Shown: positions 8,671 through 18,451 of the stretch, piece after piece
Layout of the letters: each line of letters begins with the position of its first letter
Numbering within the stretch: the stretch's first letter is position 1
Assembly (NCBI GenBank): GCA_001270045.2
Contig: DF970686.1
Span: 248,001 to 312,000, forward strand
Length of the DNA stretch: 64,000 nt
Direction: 5' to 3'
Origin: Bacteroidales bacterium 6E
GTDB taxonomy: Bacteria; Bacteroidota; Bacteroidia; Bacteroidales; Prolixibacteraceae
The notes under the pieces: model-generated
Seen by the model: only the letters and a program-made list of their open reading frames with translations
Told to the model about the DNA's origin: nothing
The model's database searches: none
Program-made: the position numbers and the translations under genes

Positions 8671-11600
8671 ATGAAAAATTGTATGAATAAACAAGTTAGA
8701 AAGCTATCAGTGATTCTGCTCTTGCTGTTCTTCAGTGTTACAGCAGCATGGTCACAGGTCACTACTTCTGGAATGAACGGATTTGTTACCAGTGATCAGG
8801 GAGAAAAATTACCGGGAGCTACTGTCGTTGCTGTGCACGAGCCTTCTGGAACCAAGTATGGTACCATAACCAATGCCGAGGGTAAATTTAACCTTCAGGG
8901 TATGAGGCCTGGTGGCCCTTATCGAGTTGAAATCTCGTTTATAGGTTATGCAAAAAAAACCTATACTGATGTTCGGCTTTATCTGGGTGAAGCATTTGTT
9001 CTGGATGCCACTTTGGAAGAAAGCAATGTTGATGTGGGTGAGGTGACAATTGTTGGAAGAAAAGCCTCCGCTTTTCAGACCGACAAAACAGGTGCCACCA
9101 CCAATATTTCCAATGAGCAACTAAATGCAATGCCTACAATCAGCCGTAGCATTTCAGACATTGCCCGGATTTCTCCTTATGCAAATGGCATGAGCTTCGC
9201 TGGCGGTGATGGTCGTTCCACTAACTTTACGGTCGATGGTGCCAATTTCAATAATAACTTTGGTTTGAGTTCAAACCTTCCTGGTGGTGGTAATCCTATT
9301 TCACTGGATGCCATTGAGGAAGTGCAGGTTGTGATTGCTCCCTTTGATGTTCGTCAGACCAATTTTATCGGTGGTGGTATCAATGCCATTACCAAATCGG
9401 GAACAAATACTTTCAGGGGTTCTGCCTATACTTATTTTAACAACCAGAATCTACGTGGTAACAAAATTGGTGATGTCGATTTTGGCGAACGTGATAAAGA
9501 ATCAAGGACTGTTTATGGTGCCACATTGGGTGGTCCCATCATCAAGAACAAACTGTTCTTCTTTGTGAACGGTGAATATGAAGTTCGTCCCGGTCAGGTT
9601 GTATCCTGGAGGCCTTCCGATAATGGTGTAGCCAATGCTGATCTTTCCATTTCCCGCACAAGTAAAGCAGATATGGAAAGGGTCAGACAACATTTAATCA
9701 ATAATTATGGTTACGATCCGGGCTCATATGATAACTATCCTGCTGATGAGAGCAACCGTAAACTTTTGGCCCGCATCGACTGGAACATCAATGAAGCCAA
9801 TAAATTAAGCTTACGTTACAATTATACAAAGAACCAGGCCTGGAATGCCACCAATGGCAACTCTACCGACGCTGGTTTCCGTAACAGCTCAATGAACCGT
9901 ATCTCGCAATATTCGATGGCTTTCTCAAATTCATTGTATTCGATGGACAACATCGTCAACTCATTTTCAGTGGATTTGAACAGTCGTTTTTCTGATAAAG
10001 TATCCAATCAGTTCATAACCACCTATTCAAAAATCAAAGATATGCGTGGTTCCAATTCTTCACCCTTCCCATTTATTGATATAATGGCTGGAGTTACTGA
10101 AGATGGGCGCCAGATACTTGAACCCTATATGTCTGCCGGTTATGAATTGTTCACCTGGAACAATGGTGTCAACAATAACATTTTCAACATTATCGATAAC
10201 GTAACTTTTTACCTGAGCAACCATAAGGTCACTGCCGGTGTCAGCTATGAATACCAGATGGCCAACAACAGCTACATGCGTAATGGTACTGGTTATTATC
10301 GCTACGCAAGTGTCGACGATTTCCTGAATCAGGCTGCTCCGAGAGACTTTGCCCTGACTTACGGTTATGCAGGCGAGACTAATCCAGCCGCGGAAGTTGC
10401 ATTTAATCAGTTTGGTCTCTATGGTCAGGATGAATGGAACGTTGCCTCAGGTTTTAAACTTACCTATGGTTTGCGTGCCGACTACATTAACTATGTTGAT
10501 AATATCATCCGTAACAATGCCATTTATAATCTCGATTTTGGTGGCCGGAAAATTGATACAGGCGAATGGCCAACAGCTAAAGTACAGCTTTCACCCCGTG
10601 TCGGTTTCACCTGGGATGTAAATGGTGACCAAACATTTAAGCTGCGTGGAGGTACTGGTATTTTCACCGGAAGGCTTCCTTTGGTATTCTTCACCAATAT
10701 GCCAACCAACTCCGGTATGGTTCAAGGTAGCTATGCCGCAGTTACCCGTTACAGCTCAAATGGTACCATCACCAGTGTTGATCCTAAACTGGCATCTCTC
10801 GCAGGTAAGATGATTACTGATGTAAATGAAATGATCGATAAGCTCGGTCTGCAAAATACAATCACTCCTGAGCAGGGTGCATTGCCACGTGACATTAATG
10901 CCATTGATCCTGATTTCAGGATGCCGCAGGTTTGGAAATCTTCTCTTGCAGCTGATTTTGAGATACCTGTTTCTTTCCCAATGTCAGTAACCGTAGAAGG
11001 TATTTATACCAAACACCTCAATGATGTGATGCTCGAAAACTATGACCTTAAAAAGCCTGACAATTCGTGGCAGAGGTTTAGTGGATCGGATGACAGATAT
11101 ATTTATCCGGCAAGGGCAAGTTTAACCTACAACAGCAGAAATGCATATGTACTTGCCAACAACAGCGAAGGATGGGGTGCAACCGCAAACATCACGATTA
11201 CTGCCGAACCGGTTGAAGATTTTAACCTGATGGCAGCCTATACCTTGACCGAGTCAAAGGAAATCTCTGGTATGCCCGGTAGCAATGCCGCATCAGCATA
11301 TAATGGTTTGTACCAGATCGATGGACCACACCTGCCATTGGTGCAGAGATCACAGTATGTCGTGCCTCACAAAGCCATCGCATCTGCCTCTTACAGGCTT
11401 CCATATGCCAACAACCATATGGCAACCACCATTAACCTGTTCTATTCCGGATCTTCTTCCGGTGGTTATAGCTTTACCTACACCAACGACATGAATGGTG
11501 ATGGTTATGCAACCGACCTCATATATATTCCGAAAGAAAAAGGTGAAGTAAAATTCATTAGCCAGGCAGATGAAGATGCTTTCTTCAAGTTCATTGAGCA

Positions 11601-11976
11601 GGATAAATACCTTAGCAAACGTCAGGGTGACTATGCAGAAGCTTACTCAGCCAGGGCGCCTTGGGTGCATAGGTTTGACCTTCGTTTTGCCCAGGACTTC
11701 AGCATTCAAACAGGTGGTATGACCAATACCCTGCAGTTCAGTCTCGATTTCCTGAATTTTGGTAACCTGATCAATAACAAATGGGGAGTAGGCAAGAACA
11801 TGTATGATGCTAATAATGGTAGCATATTGAAATATGAAGGAAAAGATGCCAATAATGTGCCTAGCTTCTCAATGGTGAAAGGTTCTGATGGTAACTTCCT
11901 CTCTGAAACTTATTCAACTTATTACAACTATAACCAGACCTGGCGCTTACAGATAGGTGTGCGCTATTTCTTCTAG
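8671..11976 (+). CDS. Oar-like TonB-dependent outer-membrane receptor with carboxypeptidase-regulatory domain
   Basis: Predicted outer-membrane beta barrel of about 1100 residues that would import a large or scarce ligand with TonB energy. The N-terminus has a signal peptide (KLSVILLLLFFSV, cleavage after AAWSQ). Next is a carboxypeptidase-regulatory-like Ig fold (about 30-120), then a plug with NAITKSGTNTFRGSAY, a motif common in Oar-type receptors. A long barrel follows, rich in aromatic/Asn strands and ending LQIGVRYFF with a C-terminal Phe. ATG 8671 is chosen over the upstream TTG because that TTG lies in the -7 box; ATG 8683 is also possible. No SusD-like partner is adjacent, which fits Oar-type rather than glycan SusC receptors. 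The substrate is unknown. Confidence 0.88.
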   Translation: MKNCMNKQVRKLSVILLLLFFSVTAAWSQVTTSGMNGFVTSDQGEKLPGATVVAVHEPSGTKYGTITNAEGKFNLQGMRPGGPYRVEISFIGYAKKTYTDVRLYLGEAFVLDATLEESNVDVGEVTIVGRKASAFQTDKTGATTNISNEQLNAMPTISRSISDIARISPYANGMSFAGGDGRSTNFTVDGANFNNNFGLSSNLPGGGNPISLDAIEEVQVVIAPFDVRQTNFIGGGINAITKSGTNTFRGSAYTYFNNQNLRGNKIGDVDFGERDKESRTVYGATLGGPIIKNKLFFFVNGEYEVRPGQVVSWRPSDNGVANADLSISRTSKADMERVRQHLINNYGYDPGSYDNYPADESNRKLLARIDWNINEANKLSLRYNYTKNQAWNATNGNSTDAGFRNSSMNRISQYSMAFSNSLYSMDNIVNSFSVDLNSRFSDKVSNQFITTYSKIKDMRGSNSSPFPFIDIMAGVTEDGRQILEPYMSAGYELFTWNNGVNNNIFNIIDNVTFYLSNHKVTAGVSYEYQMANNSYMRNGTGYYRYASVDDFLNQAAPRDFALTYGYAGETNPAAEVAFNQFGLYGQDEWNVASGFKLTYGLRADYINYVDNIIRNNAIYNLDFGGRKIDTGEWPTAKVQLSPRVGFTWDVNGDQTFKLRGGTGIFTGRLPLVFFTNMPTNSGMVQGSYAAVTRYSSNGTITSVDPKLASLAGKMITDVNEMIDKLGLQNTITPEQGALPRDINAIDPDFRMPQVWKSSLAADFEIPVSFPMSVTVEGIYTKHLNDVMLENYDLKKPDNSWQRFSGSDDRYIYPARASLTYNSRNAYVLANNSEGWGATANITITAEPVEDFNLMAAYTLTESKEISGMPGSNAASAYNGLYQIDGPHLPLVQRSQYVVPHKAIASASYRLPYANNHMATTINLFYSGSSSGGYSFTYTNDMNGDGYATDLIYIPKEKGEVKFISQADEDAFFKFIEQDKYLSKRQGDYAEAYSARAPWVHRFDLRFAQDFSIQTGGMTNTLQFSLDFLNFGNLINNKWGVGKNMYDANNGSILKYEGKDANNVPSFSMVKGSDGNFLSETYSTYYNYNQTWRLQIGVRYFF

Positions 11977-12002
11977 ATCGTAAGTTGTTTATATAAAATT
12001 GG

Positions 12003-12034
12003 GCTGTCCCGGATTCCGGGGCAGCTTTTTTTTT
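12003..12034 (+). terminator. rho-independent terminator after the TonB receptor
   Basis: A 10-base stem (GCTGTCCCGG / CCGGGGCAGC, one G-T pair) with loop ATT is followed by nine T. It starts 27 bases after the receptor stop. Confidence 0.85.
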
Positions 12035-12543
12035 GCATCTTCCTGAACTGTGGGATCAATTTTCATCTACGATTCTTGGTTGGTAGATACCGTTTTACAC
12101 ATTTTGTTTTTGAAGTGATCATTGGAAGATTAATCTAATTTGAGATTTCCGGGCGTGTTCTCAATTATTTTCTCCGGATTTTAAATAGGCATTAATAGAT
12201 TAAATGATAAAATACTACCCCCCAAACGTCAATCTTAAGTGCAAATGTTTCCAAAGTATACTTTCATTGGTATTTAGAGAAATGTATAAATAACACATAA
12301 TCAGTGATATATAAATTATATTGAGATTTTTATATAAAATTTACTACTATGTGTAGCAAAGTACCATTAAAAATATATATATTTGTAGTACCTAATTCCG
12401 AGTAAGAAAAGGTAGAATCTTAAAAAAAGTTCCTTGCAGTTTGTAACGAAAGATAAACAGTGTCGTCATAGATTCAAATATCAGAGAAAACAGAAACAGT
12501 TTAAAGCAACGAAGCAAATTCAGAAACAACTAAAAACAAAGTC
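12035..12543. other. 508-bp non-coding region ahead of the PspC locus
   Basis: AT-rich, with no plausible open frame. It holds a -7 box at 12378-12385. The rest up to 12543 would be a 5' leader of about 150 bases, A-rich and poor in T near the start codon, with no strong hairpin that I can see. Confidence 0.5.
12378..12385 (+). promoter_or_regulatory. Bacteroidota -7 promoter box for the PadR/PspC locus
   Basis: TATATTTG matches TAnnTTTG; it is 159 bases upstream of the small exported-protein gene. The surroundings are very AT-rich, so a chance match is possible. Confidence 0.4.
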
Positions 12544-12909
12544 ATGAAAACAATCAACAATGTTCAGAAAACAGTAAAACCGGTAATCACGACCCTTGCT
12601 CTTATCCTTATTTTAGGGACATCGATGGTTACCTCAGCCACAAACAGCAAAACCAATACGGCCTCAAAGTCAAAGAAGATGATGAATTTTCAGATTCCTG
12701 CCGAAGAACAGGATGCAACTCTCTCAATTGAATTATGGATGATCAGCGATTCTTGTTTTGACATCAATGATGAGTCAAAATTACCGGAAGCGTCAAAAAA
12801 TCTGCTTGAATCCGGAAAAGTATTTGACATAGCCATCCTGGAAGAGAAAGCCATTGATCCGAAACTGGAACTTGAATCCTGGATGACTTCAACCAATCAT
12901 TGGAAATAG
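12544..12909 (+). CDS. small exported protein of unknown function, first gene of PadR/PspC locus
   Basis: 121 residues; I do not recognise a named family. A signal-peptide-like N-terminus (TTLALILILGTSMVTSA, about 17-33) is followed by a Lys/Ser/Asn-rich linker and an acidic C-terminal part. Two related short segments stand out, LSIELWMIS near residue 60 and LELESWMTS near the C-terminus, each centred on an invariant-looking Trp-Met. This suggests a short repeat. The single Cys (SDSCFDI) is not in a lipobox. It lies 100 bases before padR on the same strand. It may be a periplasmic target or sensor for the PspC stress module, but that is inference from position only. Confidence 0.7.
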   Translation: MKTINNVQKTVKPVITTLALILILGTSMVTSATNSKTNTASKSKKMMNFQIPAEEQDATLSIELWMISDSCFDINDESKLPEASKNLLESGKVFDIAILEEKAIDPKLELESWMTSTNHWK

Positions 12910-13011
12910 AAAAATGTTTAATATCCTAACCGGTCAATCGACCTGAATGAATGAGAATGTATAACAATGTGGGATAATAAAGATCCCCGGAATCAGAAAG
13001 GAAATGAAATT

Positions 13012-13344
13012 ATGAAGATTGAAAACACAAAGGCACAGATGAGAAAGGGCGTACTCGAGTACTGCATCCTTCTTGTGCTCGATGGAAAGCCCCTCTATGC
13101 CAGTGATATTATTCAGGAACTGAAAGAGGGAAAAATGATTGTAGTGGAGGGAACCCTTTATCCTCTTCTTACACGTCTGAAAAACGATGGATTGCTGACC
13201 TACAAATGGGAGGAATCAACCCAGGGTCCCCCTCGCAAGTATTATGAACTGACAAACGAAGGCCGACAGTTTCTTGGTGAATTGGAAGAATCGTGGTGTG
13301 AATTGGTCGAAGCCGTCAGCAAAATTAAGACACATAAATCCTAA
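13012..13344 (+). CDS. PadR-family transcriptional regulator
   Basis: 110 residues from the ATG at 13012, which has AAAGGAAA just upstream; an in-frame ATG at 12967 would add 15 uncharacteristic residues. It shows the PadR winged helix: GVLEYCILLVLDGKPLYASDIIQEL, then VVEGTLYPLLTRLKNDGLL (recognition helix), then the wing GPPRKYYELTNEG and a C-terminal dimerisation helix. It is the short PadR-s2 type. The gene sits 23 bases before the PspC gene and probably controls this locus, as I recall for similar PadR-PspC pairs in Bacteroidota. Its ligand is unknown. Confidence 0.9.
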   Translation: MKIENTKAQMRKGVLEYCILLVLDGKPLYASDIIQELKEGKMIVVEGTLYPLLTRLKNDGLLTYKWEESTQGPPRKYYELTNEGRQFLGELEESWCELVEAVSKIKTHKS

Positions 13345-13367
13345 CAAACAGATTAATACAGAAAATC

Positions 13368-14987
13368 ATGAAAAAGACATTCACTATTAATATCAGTGGC
13401 ACCCTCTTCCATATCGAGGAGGATGCATATGAAAAACTCCAGGGGTATTTTCTTAAACTTAAAAACCATTTCGGCAATGAAGCCGAAGGAAAGGAAATCA
13501 TCACTGACATTGAAGGCCGTGTGGCTGAATTATTTATCGAAAAGACCAAGGGAGATAATAAAATTATCACCCTCGAGATGATCGAAGAAGTAATTTCAGT
13601 GATGGGTACACCTGAAGATTTTATGGAACAGGATGCCGATGAATCTTACGTGGGTACACCCACCAAAAGGAAAAAAAGACTCTATCGCAGTCCCGACAGC
13701 CGTGTACTGGCTGGTGTTTGCGGTGGTTTGGGTGCTTATTTCAAGATGGATCCCGTTATTGTCAGAATCATTTTTGTATTGCTCTTTTTTGCCAATGGTG
13801 TTGGATTGCTGGCCTACCTGATCCTTTGGATTGCGGTACCTAAAGCAAGGACAACTTCCCAGCTCCTGGAAATGAAAGGAGAAGAGGTAACAGTTTCCAA
13901 TATTCAAAGGACGATTCGTGATCAGGTACAGGAAAATCCTGTGACTATGACCGGACAGGAAGATCAGGTTACTGGTGAGGGTACTTCGCAAAATTTTTCT
14001 GCACCTCAGGATTACCAATCCCGTAAAAAAGAATCTGATGCATCAGCAGAAGCCGGACGTGCCATTCTAAGGGTCATTGCTGTCATTTTTGGAGCCTTTT
14101 TTGTCATTACCGGTGCCTTGGGACTCATTGGACTTATTTCTACTGTTATTATCGGCCAATCAGTAATGGGGAGCTGGCCTCTCGTTTGGAGTCCTGATAT
14201 TCATGTCTCCGGGTTCTTTGGTCATTTTATTTCACCCGAAGCCTTGACCCTGGGCATGATTTCAATAGCGTTGCTGACAGGATTGCCTTTGCTGGCCATC
14301 CTCTTTATCGGAACAAAATTGATATTCAGATATAAATCGAATAACTCCGCAATTGCGTTGGGAATGGTCGGTGTTTGGCTGGTTGCCCTTATGATTCTCA
14401 TTTTTGTGTCAGCCGGACAGGTTGGCAATTATAAAAGCCAGACAACCCTGACCAATACCGAAACGATCGTGTGTGAGCCTTGCCCCACTCTCTTCATCAA
14501 TCTGGGTGAAGATAAATACAGTGATTATTATGAAGTGGACTGGGATATCGATAAGTTTAAGGTTGTCAATGTAGATGGTGAGAATTTGATATTGGGACAG
14601 CCCCGATTTGATATCGAACCTTCAGGTACCGATGAAATTGTAATGGTTTTCAGAAAGAGGGCAAGAGGCAAAAACCATGATGATGCTGTTCTGAATATAA
14701 ATGACATGGTGTACCATTACCAGGTCACCGACTCACTCATTTCTCTTGATCCATGGTTTCTTACCGGAAAAGAGAGCAAATGGCGTGACCAAAGACTTGA
14801 TATCATCCTGAAACTGCCTGTTGGCAAGACGGTATATCTTGACCAAGAGCTTGAAGATATCATTTATGATATCGATAATGTTTCAAATACCTTGGATGAA
14901 GATATGATTGGGAAATTCTGGACAATGAAACCCGAAGGTCTTATGATGCTGCAGGATTCTGTTTCAGCAACTTCTGTTACACCTTGA
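13368..14987 (+). CDS. PspC-domain membrane protein
   Basis: 539 residues. Residues 1-90 form a soluble domain (NISGTLFHIEEDAYEKL...EVISVMGTPEDF) typical of Bacteroidota PspC proteins. The PspC domain spans about 103-160: RRLYRSPDSRVLAGVCGGLGAYF-type basic start (here KKRLYRSPDSRVLAG) and a hydrophobic helix ending LILWIAVPKA. Three more hydrophobic segments lie near residues 230-260, 295-320 and 330-350. The C-terminal ~180 residues (ILGQPRFDIEPSG, VYHYQVTDSLISL) look like an extracytoplasmic beta-rich domain. PspC proteins sense or respond to envelope stress. It follows padR closely and is closed by a strong terminator at 15009. Confidence 0.88.
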   Translation: MKKTFTINISGTLFHIEEDAYEKLQGYFLKLKNHFGNEAEGKEIITDIEGRVAELFIEKTKGDNKIITLEMIEEVISVMGTPEDFMEQDADESYVGTPTKRKKRLYRSPDSRVLAGVCGGLGAYFKMDPVIVRIIFVLLFFANGVGLLAYLILWIAVPKARTTSQLLEMKGEEVTVSNIQRTIRDQVQENPVTMTGQEDQVTGEGTSQNFSAPQDYQSRKKESDASAEAGRAILRVIAVIFGAFFVITGALGLIGLISTVIIGQSVMGSWPLVWSPDIHVSGFFGHFISPEALTLGMISIALLTGLPLLAILFIGTKLIFRYKSNNSAIALGMVGVWLVALMILIFVSAGQVGNYKSQTTLTNTETIVCEPCPTLFINLGEDKYSDYYEVDWDIDKFKVVNVDGENLILGQPRFDIEPSGTDEIVMVFRKRARGKNHDDAVLNINDMVYHYQVTDSLISLDPWFLTGKESKWRDQRLDIILKLPVGKTVYLDQELEDIIYDIDNVSNTLDEDMIGKFWTMKPEGLMMLQDSVSATSVTP

Positions 14988-15008
14988 TAATATTTTGATA
15001 AATCAATT

Positions 15009-15037
15009 ATAGCCGGCACTGACCGGCTATTTTTTTT
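15009..15037. terminator. terminator between the convergent PspC and lplA genes
   Basis: An 8-base stem ATAGCCGG / CCGGCTAT with loop CACTGA is followed by T7 on the plus strand. It clearly serves the PspC operon; the minus-strand U-tract for lplA is weaker. Confidence 0.8.
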
Positions 15038-16004
15038 AGAACCAGGAATAAATGACTTCGGGATTCACGTCCAATCCCAGTTGCTGGTGTATTCTTTCAA
15101 CACTTTCATAGGTGTGCGGTAAGCCGGTCAGTTCATGTGCCAGGTTATCAATGATTTTTGATGAATAAAAGTCACCTTCGATCCTTACATTCATAAAACG
15201 GCATTTTTCAATTTCCGCATGAATCTCTAACGTGCATCCATTCAATTTTGCCTCATTTTTAAATGAGTAAGCCGGACTATACCCAAATTGCCATTCCCAT
15301 GTTTCAAACTTCTCGTTGGCCAGCCTGTTGATTATTTCGATATCATCTTTAGAGAATTGGTACTTTTTGTTTTTACCTGAGCTATTCAATTGATAATTCA
15401 TGATTACATCAATAAACTGCTCAATTGGCAATGGTTCCTTCATGAATTCGGTTATATTGGCCACTACACTCCGGTTTGATTGAACAGCTTTTCCTGTATA
15501 CTTTCCTGGTTTAACCCTGATGGCATTTCCCAGGTTATCCAGGTCAGATTGATAGAGAAGCGTTCCATGGTGAAGAACCCGGTTTTTAAATACATGCTCC
15601 GCATTCCCTGAGATTTTTCGGCCCTCGACCAACAGGTCATTTCTTCCTGATGTTTCTGCCTGGATACCCATTTGGGCCAGAGCCTCAACGATGGGCCTCG
15701 TAAAGCGGCTGAAACTGATTTCTTGAGGTCCTGCAACATTGAGGATAAATGTGAAATTCACATTTCCACGATCATGGAAAACAGTACCTCCCCCGGAAAT
15801 TCTACGGGCTATTTTTATTCCTCGCTCCCTGGTATACCGATAATCAATCTCTCCCATGGCATTCTGGTGTTTGCCGACTACTACGGTATCATTGCTCTGC
15901 CAAAGCATGAAAATATCATCCTGAAAGTTTCTGAGCAGGTATTCTTCGGATGCCAGACAGAAATATGGATTATCGGTTTCGGGAAGAATACAAAGCATAA
16001 TCAA
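15036..16004 (-). CDS. lplA: lipoate-protein ligase A
   Basis: Activates lipoate with ATP and attaches it to lysines of E2 and GcvH proteins. The 322 residues carry the ligase signature RRISGGGTVFHDRGN (67-81), then NDLLVEGRKISGNAEH with the conserved lysine, then HHGTLL. A C-terminal accessory domain (about 245-322) is present, as in Escherichia coli LplA. It is a lone gene between two convergent or same-strand units. A variant -7 box (TAACTTCG) lies at 16020-16027 on the minus strand. Confidence 0.92.
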   Translation of the reverse strand: MIMLCILPETDNPYFCLASEEYLLRNFQDDIFMLWQSNDTVVVGKHQNAMGEIDYRYTRERGIKIARRISGGGTVFHDRGNVNFTFILNVAGPQEISFSRFTRPIVEALAQMGIQAETSGRNDLLVEGRKISGNAEHVFKNRVLHHGTLLYQSDLDNLGNAIRVKPGKYTGKAVQSNRSVVANITEFMKEPLPIEQFIDVIMNYQLNSSGKNKKYQFSKDDIEIINRLANEKFETWEWQFGYSPAYSFKNEAKLNGCTLEIHAEIEKCRFMNVRIEGDFYSSKIIDNLAHELTGLPHTYESVERIHQQLGLDVNPEVIYSWF

Positions 16005-16063
16005 TGGAATTTATGATGGCGAAGTTAAAACTTTACCTCACAAATTCCACTGTAATTCGTTCA

Positions 16064-18451
16064 TCAGAATTCTACAATTATCCCAATGGATGGCAATAAT
16101 GTTCCCGACGTATTTTTAACAGATCGCAACTGGTATCGCTGACCGTTGTCAGTCAGGATAAAATTTCCCTGATCATCGGTATCGCGAACGACTATATCCT
16201 GTTGCTCAGATTGGAAATTATAGAAGTTCTGAAAATCGATGTAAAATTTGGCAGTAGCTTTATTCAGATAGTATGCTTTGTCAATTCTGAGGTCGAGTTG
16301 ATGGAAAGGCTTAAATCGCAATGAATTGATTCTTTCATAATCAAGATAAGGTGCACCGGTAAGGTTCCAAGCACTGACCAGGGAACTTTTATCCAAATCC
16401 CATGGCGTATAGGGGAGGGCACCCACATAACGCCAGCGTGTCCCGATTCGCCAATTGCGTTTCAATTCCTTGGTTGATGTCAGGACCAGCAGATGTTTGC
16501 TGTCCCAGCTCGAAGGAATATAATTTTTTTCAGGCCCCGCGAATTCACTTCTGACCAGAGTATAGGAGAGGTTCATATTGAATCCCTTACCACTCGTAAT
16601 TCGAGTCTGGAATTCCATACCATAGGCCCTACCCGATGATGCTGAAATGAGTTCTTCATCTCCAATCACACCAAAGTCAGCGCCCCTGTTGGCAAGACTG
16701 ATGGAATCATTAATGGAATATGGATAATCTGAATAGTTTTTCAGAAAGAACTCCGTTGAAAACAGGATATTCGAGTTTGGCCTGAATTCCACTCCCCCAA
16801 TGATATGGTCAGCAGCAATATACTTGATCTTGTTGTTCTTGTTTACAAGCTCATTGTTCACCATAAATCCAAGGGTTGTATATGCGGGCAGCTGGTAATA
16901 GCGACCTGTACTGAAGTTCAGGCTCCAAAGGGGTGAAAGGTTATAGGAAGCCGAAAATCTGGGTGAAAATTGTTCCAGAAGATTATTCATCTCATCCGAA
17001 TAGTTATTTGCGTCGGCCCTGAATCCCATGGATAATGAAAGCCTGTCATCGAAAAAGTATTTGCTGGCTTGTGCAAAAATGCCCCACTTTAAAATATTCA
17101 GATCAGTTTTATATATTATCTCTGTCACCTCGTTGTTATAAAAACGTTTTCCCCAAGTATCATTCAGATAAGTTGAATACTCAAGTGAAGCTCCAAAATT
17201 AAGCCTGAAACCATCCAGTCTTGTATTGTTTTCGAATCTGAATTTGTTCTCAATTTCTTCTGAAACAAAGTCGTACATTTTGTTATCAGGAGAGGAATCA
17301 TCGTTGTCAAGAAATTTATAGGCACCGTTATTCAGATGGTTGCGACTTAGGACAACTGTCTGGAAACTGTTTTCCCGGAAGTGTTTGTAAACGGCCCCAA
17401 CGGTATATGTCCACTGTTCATTGACTGGAATCGAGCTCAGTATAAATTTTTGCTGATCGTCGGGATCTTTTATTTTCAGGTTCAGGTCAAAAACATCGAT
17501 TGCGCCCAATCCTACAAAAGTAAGTTCATTTTTCTTGTCGAACCGGGTCCTAAGCTTGAACTGGAAATCGTTGAAATTGGGAAGAAAAGGAAGCTCGAGA
17601 ATCCCAAAAAGGAATTCAAGGTAAGAGCGTCTTGCCGAAACAATAAATGTTGTCTTTTCACCGATAGGTCCGTCGAGGGTGGCTGAAAGTTCAGAAGCTC
17701 CCACTGAGCCCCGGAATTTAAGCTTGTCCTGGTTTCCGTCAACCTGGAAAAATTCAAGTACCCCACTTAGGGCATTTCCACGGTTTGCCGGGAATGCACC
17801 GGAATAGTAATTCACTTCCCTGAGGAAGTCGGCATTTAATATGCCCACGGGACCTCCTGAGGCGCCCTGTGTTGCAAAATGGTTGATGTTGGGTACTTCC
17901 ACCCCGTCGAGATAAAAACGGCTCTCAGAAGGCCCTCCGCCGCGAATGATGATATCATTCCTGAAGGCAGGGGTGCTTTGCACTCCGGGGAAAGATTGTA
18001 TGACCCTGCTGATGTCGCGATTGGCGCCCGGACTGTTTTCAATTTCTCCTATACCTATGGTTCGAAGTGAAACCGGACTTTCTTCTGTTTTTCTGAAAGG
18101 AGAGGCTGTAACGGTAACTTCGTCAATCTGCAGGTCTGTTGATTCCATCGGAATGTCAACATTGGCAATACGTGCACTGCTGACTTCAATTTCAGGGGAA
18201 ACAGCCTGCTTGTAGCCCACAAAAGATGCCTGCAGCCTGATAAATCCTGCGTTCAGTCCGGTAATGATAAAATTTCCGTTGAGGTCCGAAACCGCTCCGG
18301 TCTGAGTACCGTCAACAATGATATTAACGAAAGGAAGTGGTTCGTTACTGACAGCATCAAATACCCTGCCTCTGACAGAAGCATTTTGGGCGTTTATGAA
18401 TCCTGTGCCGGAAAGGATGGCTAACAGGATCAATAGTATTCTGAAGTTCAT
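16064..18451 (-). CDS. TonB-dependent receptor, coupled to upstream lipoprotein
   Basis: 795 residues. Signal peptide (ILLILLAILSGTGFINAQ), a carboxypeptidase-regulatory-like domain (about 22-110, ASVRGRVFDAVSNEPLPFVNI), then a plug (about 115-225) with NDIIIRGGGPSESRFYLDGVEVPN and a barrel ending LLPSIGIIVEF with a C-terminal Phe. At this length it resembles siderophore/metal or small-ligand receptors more than glycan SusC proteins. Its ATG overlaps the stop of the upstream lipoprotein gene by one base (TAATG), so the two are probably translated together and act together at the outer membrane. The ligand is unknown. Confidence 0.9.
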   Translation of the reverse strand: MNFRILLILLAILSGTGFINAQNASVRGRVFDAVSNEPLPFVNIIVDGTQTGAVSDLNGNFIITGLNAGFIRLQASFVGYKQAVSPEIEVSSARIANVDIPMESTDLQIDEVTVTASPFRKTEESPVSLRTIGIGEIENSPGANRDISRVIQSFPGVQSTPAFRNDIIIRGGGPSESRFYLDGVEVPNINHFATQGASGGPVGILNADFLREVNYYSGAFPANRGNALSGVLEFFQVDGNQDKLKFRGSVGASELSATLDGPIGEKTTFIVSARRSYLEFLFGILELPFLPNFNDFQFKLRTRFDKKNELTFVGLGAIDVFDLNLKIKDPDDQQKFILSSIPVNEQWTYTVGAVYKHFRENSFQTVVLSRNHLNNGAYKFLDNDDSSPDNKMYDFVSEEIENKFRFENNTRLDGFRLNFGASLEYSTYLNDTWGKRFYNNEVTEIIYKTDLNILKWGIFAQASKYFFDDRLSLSMGFRADANNYSDEMNNLLEQFSPRFSASYNLSPLWSLNFSTGRYYQLPAYTTLGFMVNNELVNKNNKIKYIAADHIIGGVEFRPNSNILFSTEFFLKNYSDYPYSINDSISLANRGADFGVIGDEELISASSGRAYGMEFQTRITSGKGFNMNLSYTLVRSEFAGPEKNYIPSSWDSKHLLVLTSTKELKRNWRIGTRWRYVGALPYTPWDLDKSSLVSAWNLTGAPYLDYERINSLRFKPFHQLDLRIDKAYYLNKATAKFYIDFQNFYNFQSEQQDIVVRDTDDQGNFILTDNGQRYQLRSVKNTSGTLLPSIGIIVEF

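Noticed and set aside
10886-10891. CACGTG inside the Oar-like receptor gene as a further parS
   Set aside because: The flanks (ATTGC / ACATT) do not match the parS arms.
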